DNA of 5,146 nucleotides from Acidimicrobiia bacterium (GCA_013043085.1 JABDOU010000036.1:1-5146), one strand, 5' to 3'; positions 1 to 5,145 are shown, numbered from the stretch's first letter. Program-made: numbers and translations. Notes: generated by a model not told the origin, from the letters alone.

Positions 1-442
1 TCGGGTCATTGGTTGTACCGGAGTCGGTGAAATAGGCGGCTTTCGAAGTCACGACAACGTCGTTGATGAACGACTCGAACGGTCCGGTGAATTGATAGCT
101 GGCAAGCAACTCGCCTGAGGTCCCGTCATACACACGCCCGGTTCCGGAAGGCCCGCCGGCAACCCAGATCCGATTCTTGTTGTCGACCTCGATGCCGACG
201 GTCGTGAACGGACCGCTGGGATCCGTGAGGACTTCGCCCTCGCCTGTCCGCAGGTCGCCGCGATACACGGTCCCGTCTGCCAGTGATCCCACGTAAAAGG
301 TGGATCCACGGCCCACGGCAATGCCCTCGGGGAAGAAGCCTTCAGGCAAATCAATCTCGTCCGGAACGTGCCCGGCTCCGGCGGGGGCGGCGACCAGAGC
401 CACCAGCATCAACATCACCAACACAAGCAGCTTGCGCACCAT
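1..442 (-). CDS. Secreted SMP-30/gluconolactonase/LRE-like beta-propeller protein, N-terminal part (3' end beyond window)
   Basis: Reading the minus strand from an ATG at 442 gives 147 codons open to the window edge. Residues 1-23 look like a Sec signal peptide: a short basic start (VRK), a hydrophobic run rich in Leu, Val and Met, and an Ala-Gly-Ala cleavage site, so the protein is probably exported. The mature part has beta-propeller strands with phrases such as LPEGFFPEGIAVG, FYVGSLADGTVYRGDL and INDVVVT...AYFTDS. I recognise these from actinobacterial proteins of the SMP-30/gluconolactonase/LRE superfamily, which databases often name 'superoxide dismutase' without support. Substrate and reaction are unknown. 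The ribosome site GGAGGT lies only 3 nt before the ATG and 6 nt before the next codon, GTG (439), so GTG may be the true start. It is separated from the tRNA by about 470 bp and is probably transcribed on its own. Confidence 0.82.
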   Translation of the reverse strand, partial: MVRKLLVLVMLMLVALVAAPAGAGHVPDEIDLPEGFFPEGIAVGRGSTFYVGSLADGTVYRGDLRTGEGEVLTDPSGPFTTVGIEVDNKNRIWVAGGPSGTGRVYDGTSGELLASYQFTGPFESFINDVVVTSKAAYFTDSGTTNDP

Positions 443-445
443 TCG

Positions 446-451
446 ACCTCC
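446..451 (-). promoter_or_regulatory. Ribosome binding site of the secreted beta-propeller gene
   Basis: On the minus strand the sequence GGAGGT is a near-perfect Shine-Dalgarno core. Its distance is 3 nt to the ATG at 442 and 6 nt to the GTG at 439. The spacing favours GTG, although both starts leave the signal peptide intact. Confidence 0.6.
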
Positions 452-587
452 AGCTAATCGAACTTCAATGCTACTCCCTGCGCGCAATCCAACGCGCTAG
501 GTCGCCGAAGTCTGAGCAAGGTGACAGAACACGTCGATTACCGGCCGACGAGCGTTACAACCTCAACAGACTTCGCACCGAGCCCAG

Positions 588-610
588 GAAGTTTTGGGAC
601 CAAAATCTTC
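588..610. repeat. Near-perfect palindrome upstream of the beta-propeller gene
   Basis: The arms TTTTGG (592-597) and CCAAAA (600-605) are perfectly complementary around a 2-nt centre. They extend with GAAG (588-591) against CTTC (607-610) if one T at 606 is bulged. The tight centre is unlike an RNA terminator loop and more like a binding site for a dimeric regulator. It lies about 145 bp before the start of the beta-propeller gene. The operator role is inference only. Confidence 0.45.
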
Positions 611-734
611 ACCGGCTCCGACTCCCACCAGGTGAGCAGAAACCCGAAGCTTGCGGAATCCAGCTGTCAAGTGGCGCTAGAAAGTTGAAAAGTGTTTGAC
701 TCACAAGGAACCCGAAGGATCCCCGGAAGACGTG

Positions 735-761
735 CCGAATTTGAGCTGTGGCGCAATTCGG
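735..761. repeat. Inverted repeat CCGAATT...AATTCGG
   Basis: Seven-base arms at 735-741 and 755-761 are perfectly complementary around a 13-nt centre. On the plus strand an A-run (771-775) follows; on the minus strand no T-run follows the second arm. It is therefore not a clear intrinsic terminator in either direction, and its role is unknown. Confidence 0.35.
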
Positions 762-810
762 GAAGAATTCAAAAAGGGTTCGCTGATCCACCCTCCGACG
801 CGTTGCGCAA

Positions 811-910
811 GGAACTCTCGGTGAGTCCCCGAACTCGACGAGTTCCTCAACGTTTCTACATTGACCTCACACGAGTTGCGGAGCAACTCGAAAGGAACTC
901 GCAGAGTTCC
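811..910. repeat. Cluster of GAACTC/GAGTTC palindromes downstream of tRNA-Lys
   Basis: Seven copies of the half-site AACTC or GAGTT fall within 100 bp. Most pair into compact palindromes: GAACTCG-A-CGAGTTC (831-845), CGAGTTGC-GGA-GCAACTCG (872-890) and GGAACTC-GCA-GAGTTCC (894-910). A further single half-site is at 811-817 and can pair imperfectly with GAGTCC (823-828) or with GAGTTCC (840-846). The last two palindromes are three bases apart and begin just after the tRNA 3' end. They may fold as tandem hairpins in the tRNA transcript or act as protein-binding sites. Confidence 0.7.
891..910 (-). terminator. Candidate intrinsic terminator of the tRNA-Lys transcript
   Basis: Reading the minus strand, two bases after the discriminator A there is a 7-bp stem (GGAACTC/GAGTTCC) with a 3-nt loop, followed by only three T residues and then by a second 8-bp hairpin (872-890). 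The position fits a terminator, but the T-run is short, so this could equally be a processing or pausing structure. Confidence 0.35.
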
Positions 911-912
911 CG

Positions 913-986
913 TGGGTCGCCGGGGACTCGAACCCCGAACCTACCGGTTAAGAGCCGGTTGCTCTAGCCAGTTGAGCTAGCGACCC
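913..986 (-). tRNA. tRNA-Lys (anticodon CTT)
   Basis: The minus strand folds into a complete cloverleaf. The 7-bp acceptor stem is GGGTCGC (980-986) with GCGACCC (914-920). The D stem is GCTC/GAGC, the anticodon stem ACCGG/CCGGT encloses the loop CTCTTAA, and the T stem CGGGG/CCCCG encloses TTCGAGT. The anticodon CTT reads AAG lysine codons. The variable loop has five bases and the discriminator base is A (913), as expected for lysine. The sequence after it is CGG, so CCA is not encoded and must be added after transcription. The gene starts 42 bp after the rdgB stop on the same strand. Cotranscription with rdgB is possible, though a weak promoter candidate lies in the gap. Confidence 0.96.
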
Positions 987-992
987 GCAGGC

Positions 993-1021
993 AGGTTAGC
1001 GCGTCGGGCTCGCGGGTTGAA
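993..1021 (-). promoter_or_regulatory. Weak candidate promoter for tRNA-Lys
   Basis: In the rdgB-tRNA gap the minus strand has TTCAAC (1016-1021) and TAACCT (993-998) separated by exactly 17 nt. Each box matches the sigma-70-type consensus at only three of six positions, although TA...T is kept in the -10 box. A transcript starting about 7 nt downstream would begin at or near the first tRNA base. The spacing and position are good but the sequence match is poor. Confidence 0.28.
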
Positions 1022-1028
1022 AAGCGAA

Positions 1029-1598
1029 TCAGTCCGTGAGAAGGGCGACGAGAGCTTTCAATGCCCTTGCGCGGTGGCTGATTTGGTTCTTTTCGGATTC
1101 AGGCATCTCTGCGAGGGTTCGGCCGTCAGCGAGGACGGCAAAGATTGGATCGTAGCCGAAACCACCGTCACCTTTTGGTTCGGTGGTGATCTCGCCTTCC
1201 AACATCCCTTCGGCGGTTGATTCGACGCCCTCGGGCGTTACGAAGGCGACGGCGGTGCGAAAGCGCGCCCGCCGGTCGGTCGCATCTCTCATCTCGTGGA
1301 GCATTTTGGCGACGTTGTCGGCATAGGTTGCTTCCGGTCCGGCGAATCGGGCGGTGAACACACCCGGAGCTCCATTCAAGGCGTCGACCTCGAGACCGGT
1401 GTCGTCTGCAACCGCTGCCAGGCCGGTCGATTCGACGACGGCTCTCGCTTTCAACAAAGCGTTCTCCTCGAGAGTGTCTCCGGTTTCGTCGACGTCGTCC
1501 CACTCGAGACCCCGAACGAATTCAAAACCGAGGCTGCCTAACACCGATTCGACCTCTGCGATCTTGTCGGAATTCTTCGATGCCACCACTACCCGCAT
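1029..1598 (-). CDS. rdgB: RdgB/HAM1-family XTP/dITP pyrophosphatase
   Basis: This 189-residue protein has the usual length and all signature motifs of the family. These are the substrate-binding SKNSDK (7-12), the acidic TLEENALLKA segment (42-51), the catalytic-site ADDTGLEVDALNGAPG (64-79), GDGGFGYDPIF (143-153) and the C-terminal SHRARALKAL (174-183). Members hydrolyse ITP, dITP and XTP to the monophosphate and pyrophosphate in the cytoplasm, using Mg2+, which keeps deaminated purines out of DNA and RNA. The ATG shares its A with the TGA stop of rph (TGATG), and no strong ribosome site precedes it, so translation is probably coupled to rph. The rph-rdgB pairing is common in actinobacteria and supports the call. 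Confidence 0.96.
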   Translation of the reverse strand: MRVVVASKNSDKIAEVESVLGSLGFEFVRGLEWDDVDETGDTLEENALLKARAVVESTGLAAVADDTGLEVDALNGAPGVFTARFAGPEATYADNVAKMLHEMRDATDRRARFRTAVAFVTPEGVESTAEGMLEGEITTEPKGDGGFGYDPIFAVLADGRTLAEMPESEKNQISHRARALKALVALLTD

Positions 1599-2299
1599 CA
1601 GAGGCCAAGTGCCGCCTTCTGAAGGCCGAGCAATTCGTTTATGCCTTTGTGCGCCACGTCGAGCAATTCGTCGAGCTGTTTGCGGGTGAACGGATCACCT
1701 TCGGCGGTCCCCTGCACTTCGACCAGGTCGCCGCCTCCGGTCATCACCACGTTGAAGTCGACGTCGACGGAAATGTCTTCGGTGTATTCGAGGTCGAGCA
1801 GCACGGCGTCGCTTGTGACACCAACACTCACAGCCGCACAGTGATCTTTTATCGGGTGACTCTCCATGACGCCTCGTTCGACCGCGTCGGTGAGCGCATC
1901 ATGCAAAGCAATCCAGGCACCGGTTATCGACGCCGTGCGGGTTCCACCGTCGGCTTGCAAGACATCGCAATCGACCCGGACGGCAACCTCTCCCATTGCT
2001 TCGAGATCGACAACAGCCCTCAGTGCCCTGCCGATCAGCCGCTGAATCTCTTTGACCCGGCCTGAGCTAGTGGTTCGAGGAATCCGCTGGGGCGACGAAC
2101 CCGGCAGCATTGAGTACTCGGCTGTAACCCAGCCTTTGCCGGTGTCTTTCAACCACCGGGGCACTGACTGTTCAACCGAGGCCGTGCACAGGACCCGGGT
2201 ACGGCCCATCTCGATCAACACCGACCCCGGTGTCATGTCCGTGTAGCCCCTGGTGATTTTGGTTTGGCGTAGCTCATCGACAGCCCGGTCCTCGCGCAT
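1598..2299 (-). CDS. rph: Ribonuclease PH
   Basis: The product is a phosphate-dependent 3'-5' exoribonuclease that trims tRNA 3' ends and works as a ring-shaped hexamer. The 233 residues align along the whole family. They include GSVLIEMGRTRVLCTASVE (25-43), GWVTAEYSMLP (57-67), EIQRLIGRALRAVVDL (84-99), CDVLQADGGTRTASITGA (111-128) with the phosphate-binding loop, NVVMTGGG (183-190) and the terminal QGTAEG...QKAAL. I chose the ATG at 2299 because homologues begin at this point and GGGAG lies 4 nt upstream; an in-frame GTG at 2347 would add 16 residues outside the family. Against the E. coli enzyme, the stretch between MLP and EIQRLI appears about four residues shorter. It follows the metallo-beta-lactamase-fold gene by 62 bp and overlaps rdgB by one base. 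Confidence 0.96.
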   Translation of the reverse strand: MREDRAVDELRQTKITRGYTDMTPGSVLIEMGRTRVLCTASVEQSVPRWLKDTGKGWVTAEYSMLPGSSPQRIPRTTSSGRVKEIQRLIGRALRAVVDLEAMGEVAVRVDCDVLQADGGTRTASITGAWIALHDALTDAVERGVMESHPIKDHCAAVSVGVTSDAVLLDLEYTEDISVDVDFNVVMTGGGDLVEVQGTAEGDPFTRKQLDELLDVAHKGINELLGLQKAALGL

Positions 2300-2302
2300 A
2301 TG

Positions 2303-2308
2303 TCTCCC
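2303..2308 (-). promoter_or_regulatory. Ribosome binding site that decides the rph start
   Basis: The minus strand reads GGGAGA followed by CAT and then the ATG at 2299. This is the only good Shine-Dalgarno sequence near the gene start, and it supports 2299 rather than the upstream GTG at 2347. Confidence 0.65.
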
Positions 2309-2361
2309 GCGTATGGTGGCGGCGAGAGTAGTGCCTGCCACCGACACGAATGCATAGGTTT

Positions 2362-3108
2362 TTAGAAGTCGATCACCATGCCAGGATGCGCAGCGACGAC
2401 GTGTCCATCGAACTCTTCGGCAGCCTCGTCAACCGAGTCGGCCGCGTTCAGATCGGGACGGATGTGGGTCAACACCAAAGACCCCGCCTGAACCTCCGAC
2501 GCAATACGGCCGGCCATTCTGGCTGTGAGATGTTGCGTCCCAAGGTTGTCATCGCCTTGAAATGTGGCCTCGGCCACGAGCACTGCGCATCCCGAAGCCA
2601 GGGTCTTCAAGTGGACCTTTGGACCGGTGTCCGAGGTGTACACCAGAGCGCCGTTCGACCCGTCAATGCGGGTGGATACACAGGGGACGGGGTGGTCGGT
2701 ACGCCGAAACGACCACGCGGCGCCGATGAGATCCAATTGGTCGCCATCGTCGACCCTTTGATCGGCGAAGGTCTCCCAAAAGCCCTGACCGCCCGGTTCG
2801 TATGTCAGAAACGTCTCCAAGCGGTCGAACACCCCATCGGGAGCGACAAGCGGGATCTTTCGCTTGTCCTCAGGGCCGAAGCGAAGTCGAAAATACAACG
2901 ACGCAACATCGGCGCAATGATCGGCGTGGGCGTGGCTCACCACAGCCGCCTCCAGGTCTGCCACTTCTATGCGGTCAAAGGCTTCGGCAACGGTCCCCGA
3001 TCCGAGGTCGAGGAGAACAGCCCGCCCCTCGTTCTCCACGAGATAGCCACTCGTTGGATGACCTCGGGTCGGATAGGTGGCGTTACTGCCGAGAACGGTG
3101 AAACGCAT
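2362..3108 (-). CDS. Metallo-beta-lactamase-fold hydrolase, Rv1339-like (probable cyclic-nucleotide phosphodiesterase)
   Basis: This 248-residue protein has the metal-binding motif HAHADH (59-64) after a short N-terminal beta region. Further likely ligands are a His in TDHP (139), the Asp of YTSDTG (160), and the His of LTHI (215). QHLTARMAG (about 192-200) matches the family's conserved helix. The layout and the ending, LTHIRP...A.EEFDG, resemble M. tuberculosis Rv1339, a member shown to act on cyclic nucleotides; the wider superfamily also includes RNase Z. The neighbouring rph, rdgB and JAMM genes match the Rv1339 locus. Cyclic-nucleotide hydrolysis is therefore likely but not proven by sequence. 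The ATG at 3108 is preferred over a GTG at 3114 because homologues begin MRxTVLG; neither has a clear ribosome site. The gene starts 18 nt after the JAMM stop. Confidence 0.88.
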   Translation of the reverse strand: MRFTVLGSNATYPTRGHPTSGYLVENEGRAVLLDLGSGTVAEAFDRIEVADLEAAVVSHAHADHCADVASLYFRLRFGPEDKRKIPLVAPDGVFDRLETFLTYEPGGQGFWETFADQRVDDGDQLDLIGAAWSFRRTDHPVPCVSTRIDGSNGALVYTSDTGPKVHLKTLASGCAVLVAEATFQGDDNLGTQHLTARMAGRIASEVQAGSLVLTHIRPDLNAADSVDEAAEEFDGHVVAAHPGMVIDF

Positions 3109-3126
3109 CGTCACAATCGATCATGA

Positions 3127-3531
3127 TCACTGAGGATACGTGCGGCGGACTTCGCCATCCTTGATCGAAAACACGCCGACGTCGGGATGGTCGGGATCGG
3201 CCATACCGATGACACACCAGGCCCACTCCGGTTCGGCGGCTTTGCCGACGTCGGTCTGCGACGGGTAGCCAGACCCTGTCGGATGGCTGTGGAACGCGCC
3301 GATGAGCTCCCAGCCATTACGCTCGGCATGTTGGAGTGCCCGGAAATGTTCCATGGGATCAATCGTGTATGCCACCGGCGAGTGGTCGGCATTGGTGAGG
3401 CTATAAATCATCCGGACCTGCAGACCGCCTTCGGTTCGCTCACCGGCGATGAGCCCGCATGCCTCGGCTGGAAGGCAAAACCGGCTATGCGCAATCATCG
3501 CATCGAGGGCCGGCTCCGGCAGGTCAGTCAG
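3127..3531 (-). CDS. JAMM/MPN+ (M67 family) metalloprotease, Mec-like
   Basis: The complete zinc-protease motif is visible. Numbered from a CTG at 3531, it has Glu23 in PAEACGLIAGE and then HSHP (81-84), with Ser91 and Asp94 spaced exactly as in EXnHSHX7SXXD. The flanking segments NADHSPVAYTIDP and YPSQTDV...EP.W..VI fit the bacterial Mec/Rv1334 type, in which the enzyme cleaves the C-terminal tail of a small ubiquitin-like sulfur carrier. The length of about 134 residues is normal for single-domain members. The start is uncertain: the family needs sequence before the first ATG (3498), yet no ATG, GTG or TTG lies between that ATG and a point about 40 codons before the CTG. CTG at 3531, with GGGG 9 nt upstream, fits the homologues' N-terminus and overlaps the thioredoxin end by 8 nt. 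No ubiquitin-like carrier gene lies nearby. Confidence 0.88.
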   Translation of the reverse strand: MTDLPEPALDAMIAHSRFCLPAEACGLIAGERTEGGLQVRMIYSLTNADHSPVAYTIDPMEHFRALQHAERNGWELIGAFHSHPTGSGYPSQTDVGKAAEPEWAWCVIGMADPDHPDVGVFSIKDGEVRRTYPQ

Positions 3532-3910
3532 CGAGTTGGGCCCCGCTGGATTCGAGAGCTTGAGCCAGTTGGCTCTTCTTGACGAGCCCCATCGCTCGCC
3601 ATCGCTCGGCGGGTCTGCCCGCCCGGGCTTCCTGCTTCTTGGTGACCGGTGGGGCAATGAGCACAAACGTCGGCGTAGATCGAACGTTGAACATCTGCGC
3701 CGCACCAGGTACCGACTGGACGTCCACCTTCGCAACGTTGGCAGTGTCGCGATAGTCGTGAGCCAGCTCGTTGACGATTCCGTCCATGGTTTGGCATGGT
3801 CCGCACGACTTCTGCATGAAATCGATGAACAGCGGCTTGCCCTCTTCGGCTAGAGCCGTCAGCTCGTCGAGGCTTGCGACTTTGTGTGGTTTGGTCTTGC
3901 GATTGAACAT
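3524..3910 (-). CDS. Thioredoxin-fold protein with SCGPC active site
   Basis: The 128-residue protein has the thioredoxin layout: PLFIDFMQKSCGPCQTM (26-42) with the CXXC motif at 36-39, a following helix, the KVDV strand (61-64), and the cis-proline loop RSTPTFVLI (77-85). The residue before CGPC is Ser where thioredoxins usually have Trp, so it is likely a thioredoxin-like thiol-disulfide protein rather than the main thioredoxin. There is no signal peptide, so it is cytoplasmic. The tail after the cis-proline is basic and longer than in TrxA. I chose the ATG at 3910, with GGA 7 nt upstream; a TTG at 3922 would add four residues. Its end overlaps the likely start of the JAMM gene, which suggests coupled translation and perhaps a shared job. 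Confidence 0.88.
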   Translation of the reverse strand: MFNRKTKPHKVASLDELTALAEEGKPLFIDFMQKSCGPCQTMDGIVNELAHDYRDTANVAKVDVQSVPGAAQMFNVRSTPTFVLIAPPVTKKQEARAGRPAERWRAMGLVKKSQLAQALESSGAQLAD

Positions 3911-3987
3911 CAAGTATTCCAACGGGTTGAGGAGTAGAACTATTTCATCGGCCGAGTGCCCGGAGGCATTGAGCCGACTCCGCCAGG

Positions 3988-4671
3988 CTACGGCATGTGT
4001 ACGGATAACCAGGCTTCCATGGCGTGATTGACCGGGTTTCCGTGGAACATACCGAAGGGTGGGCGGTACTGCAGAAGGGCGCGGTTCCTCGGACTCAGCA
4101 TCTGGTTGAGGCTGCGCGAAACCCGGACGCTCGAGCCACTGTCGAGACCGGTATTTCGACCACCGAAATCAGCCAGCCGCCGGGCCTCTTCCACAACGGG
4201 ACCCGTGAAGGTGACCTCGTCGGTACCCACCGCGATCCGGGTACCCCCGCCATAGGCCAGGCCGATTGACGCCTCTGCCCCCGAAAACCCGTGCTGTTCG
4301 AGCGTTCGGGTCAAGATTCTCGTGAGCGAGTGGATGCGAGCAGCGACGTGGAAGGGGGCGTCGTAATCGCGATCCGTCAAATTAAAAACGGCCCACACCC
4401 GATCGCTCCCCAACTCGGTGTGATCCGGATGATGAGCGTGAATCTCCTCCTCGATTTCGGCCAGAACTGCGTCTCCAACGTAGTTGTCCGGGAGGTGGGT
4501 TACCGACACACACATCACGGTGCAACGCACGGGTATGCGGCGGCCGCGCAGTTTGACAGGAGCACGACGCTCTCGAACGGGCGTGAAAAGCCCTTCGATG
4601 GCCTGTTCGAGACGAACAGAAGAGGTTTCCCACCCGTGAATCGGCCGCGAGTCGGCCGGTGCCGCGCACAT
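3988..4671 (-). CDS. Protein with a degenerate class III nucleotide-cyclase-like domain
   Basis: The 227 residues have no close family I can name. From about residue 45 to 195 the pattern of strands and helices resembles an adenylate/guanylate cyclase catalytic domain: a first strand VRCTVMCVSVTHL (48-60), LGSDRVWAVFN (87-97) at the place of the usual GD..MAVF, ASIGLAYGGG (134-143) at the place of the usual RIGI..G, and FTGPVVEEARRL (155-166) at the place of GD.VN.AARL. The first metal-binding Asp and the Asn of the last motif appear to be replaced, so it is probably not an active cyclase. The C-terminal PPFGMFHGNPVNHAMEAW (204-221) is distinctive. There is no membrane segment or signal peptide. 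It lies 77 bp before the thioredoxin gene and 81 bp after the deacetylase. The fold assignment is tentative. Confidence 0.72.
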   Translation of the reverse strand: MCAAPADSRPIHGWETSSVRLEQAIEGLFTPVRERRAPVKLRGRRIPVRCTVMCVSVTHLPDNYVGDAVLAEIEEEIHAHHPDHTELGSDRVWAVFNLTDRDYDAPFHVAARIHSLTRILTRTLEQHGFSGAEASIGLAYGGGTRIAVGTDEVTFTGPVVEEARRLADFGGRNTGLDSGSSVRVSRSLNQMLSPRNRALLQYRPPFGMFHGNPVNHAMEAWLSVHMP

Positions 4672-4676
4672 TGAAT

Positions 4677-4681
4677 CCCTC
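4677..4681 (-). promoter_or_regulatory. Ribosome binding site of the cyclase-like gene
   Basis: GAGGG on the minus strand lies 5 nt before the ATG at 4671, a standard Shine-Dalgarno spacing. It fixes the start of an otherwise unfamiliar protein. Confidence 0.6.
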
Positions 4682-4707
4682 GTTTTCTGAAGAGCCAGTC
4701 CCGCTCC

Positions 4708-4724
4708 CCGGTCCCTGTGACCGG
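4708..4724. repeat. Small inverted repeat between the deacetylase and cyclase-like genes
   Basis: CCGGTC (4708-4713) and GACCGG (4719-4724) form a perfect 6-bp stem with a 5-nt loop in the 81-bp gap. No T-run follows on the minus strand, so it is not a standard intrinsic terminator. It could be a weak transcript boundary or a regulatory site for the downstream gene. Confidence 0.35.
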
Positions 4725-4752
4725 CCCATTTAATCGCGAAAAGATTGGGTAA

Positions 4753-5145
4753 TCAAGCCGAATGTGGAATCCGGGCAAAGCTGTAGCCGAGATCGCCGAC
4801 CAGGGCGATCACCGACGGCACTGCCTCGACCGTTTGCCACCGGTTGCCCCGACCGTCGTGCAGCAACACGACAGATCCGTTTTCGACGTTCTCGACCACC
4901 CGACGCACGATTTCTTGCGTGCCAGGCCGCTCCCAATCACGCGCGTCTACGCTCCACAGCCAAACAGACTGTCCGAGTTCTGCAGCCATTGCCACGAGCC
5001 GTGCGTCGTGATCGCCGTACGGGGGACGGAACAACCTCGGGAACGCGCCCGTCACCGCGTGAAGGGCCTCTGCGGTCTGATCGAGGCTCGTGCGGATTTC
5101 GATGTCCGAGAGCTTGCTGTGACGAACGTGGTGCCAGCCGTGCGC
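4753..5145 (-). CDS. Polysaccharide deacetylase (NodB homology, CE4), C-terminal part; 5' end beyond window
   Basis: The minus-strand frame is open from the window edge to a TGA at 4753, giving 130 residues. Four of the conserved CE4 motifs are present. AHGWHH carries the two metal-binding His of the HXXXH motif. FRPPYG is motif 3, and WSVDARDW is motif 4. LLHDG near the end carries the final catalytic His of motif 5. The N-terminal motif TFDDG would lie outside the window. Members use a divalent metal to remove N-acetyl groups from peptidoglycan, chitin-like or other polysaccharides, usually outside the membrane; substrate and export signal cannot be judged here. An in-frame GTG at 5055 is not the start, because the metal-binding motif lies upstream of it. 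The gene runs in the same direction as the cyclase-like gene but is 81 bp away. Confidence 0.93.
   Translation of the reverse strand, partial: AHGWHHVRHSKLSDIEIRTSLDQTAEALHAVTGAFPRLFRPPYGDHDARLVAMAAELGQSVWLWSVDARDWERPGTQEIVRRVVENVENGSVVLLHDGRGNRWQTVEAVPSVIALVGDLGYSFARIPHSA

Larger units (their letters stand above)
443..912. other. Gene-free intergenic region with several palindromes
   Basis: About 470 bp between tRNA-Lys and the beta-propeller gene carry no convincing coding sequence. Open frames exist on both strands, but their translations are low-complexity, rich in Arg, Ser and Pro, and match no family I know; one runs into the tRNA. What is visible is a cluster of GAACTC/GAGTTC palindromes near the tRNA (811-910), a longer-armed inverted repeat at 735-761, a compact palindrome at 588-610 and a 9-mer palindrome at 626-634. 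The region should hold the tRNA terminator and the promoter of the beta-propeller gene, but I could not find a convincing -35/-10 pair for the latter. Confidence 0.6.

Noticed and set aside
609..791. Minus-strand open frame of 60 codons in the gene-free region
   Set aside because: It has no recognisable domain and no clear ribosome site, and its composition is that of non-coding sequence.
803..810. Palindrome TTGCGCAA
   Set aside because: Eight-base palindromes occur by chance at this scale, and it does not belong to the GAACTC series.
692..967. Plus-strand open frame of 91 codons running into the tRNA gene
   Set aside because: It ends inside tRNA-Lys read backwards, giving the GTRTPNLPVKSRLL ending typical of false genes over tRNAs.
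1580..2065. Plus-strand open frame of 161 codons opposite rph
   Set aside because: The opposite strand encodes an unmistakable RNase PH; this frame is its shadow.
2350..3126. Long open frame on the plus strand (258 codons) opposite the metallo-beta-lactamase-fold gene
   Set aside because: It mirrors a gene with complete metal-binding motifs. Its own translation shows no domain, and long antisense frames are expected in GC-rich coding DNA.
3116..3129. Overlapping ATCGAT, GATCATGATC and TGATCA palindromes between the JAMM and hydrolase genes
   Set aside because: The gap is only 18 nt and includes a stop codon. Short GATC-based palindromes are easily produced by chance, and nothing suggests an operator there.
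3127..3735. Full-length minus-strand frame of 202 codons as the JAMM gene
   Set aside because: The first 68 residues are Arg- and Ser-rich out-of-frame translation of the thioredoxin gene, while the JAMM domain begins only near residue 69.
3911..3987. Possible promoter in the gap before the thioredoxin gene
   Set aside because: AT-richer bases around GAAATAGTTCTACT were considered as a -10 region, but no matching -35 box at a reasonable spacing was found.
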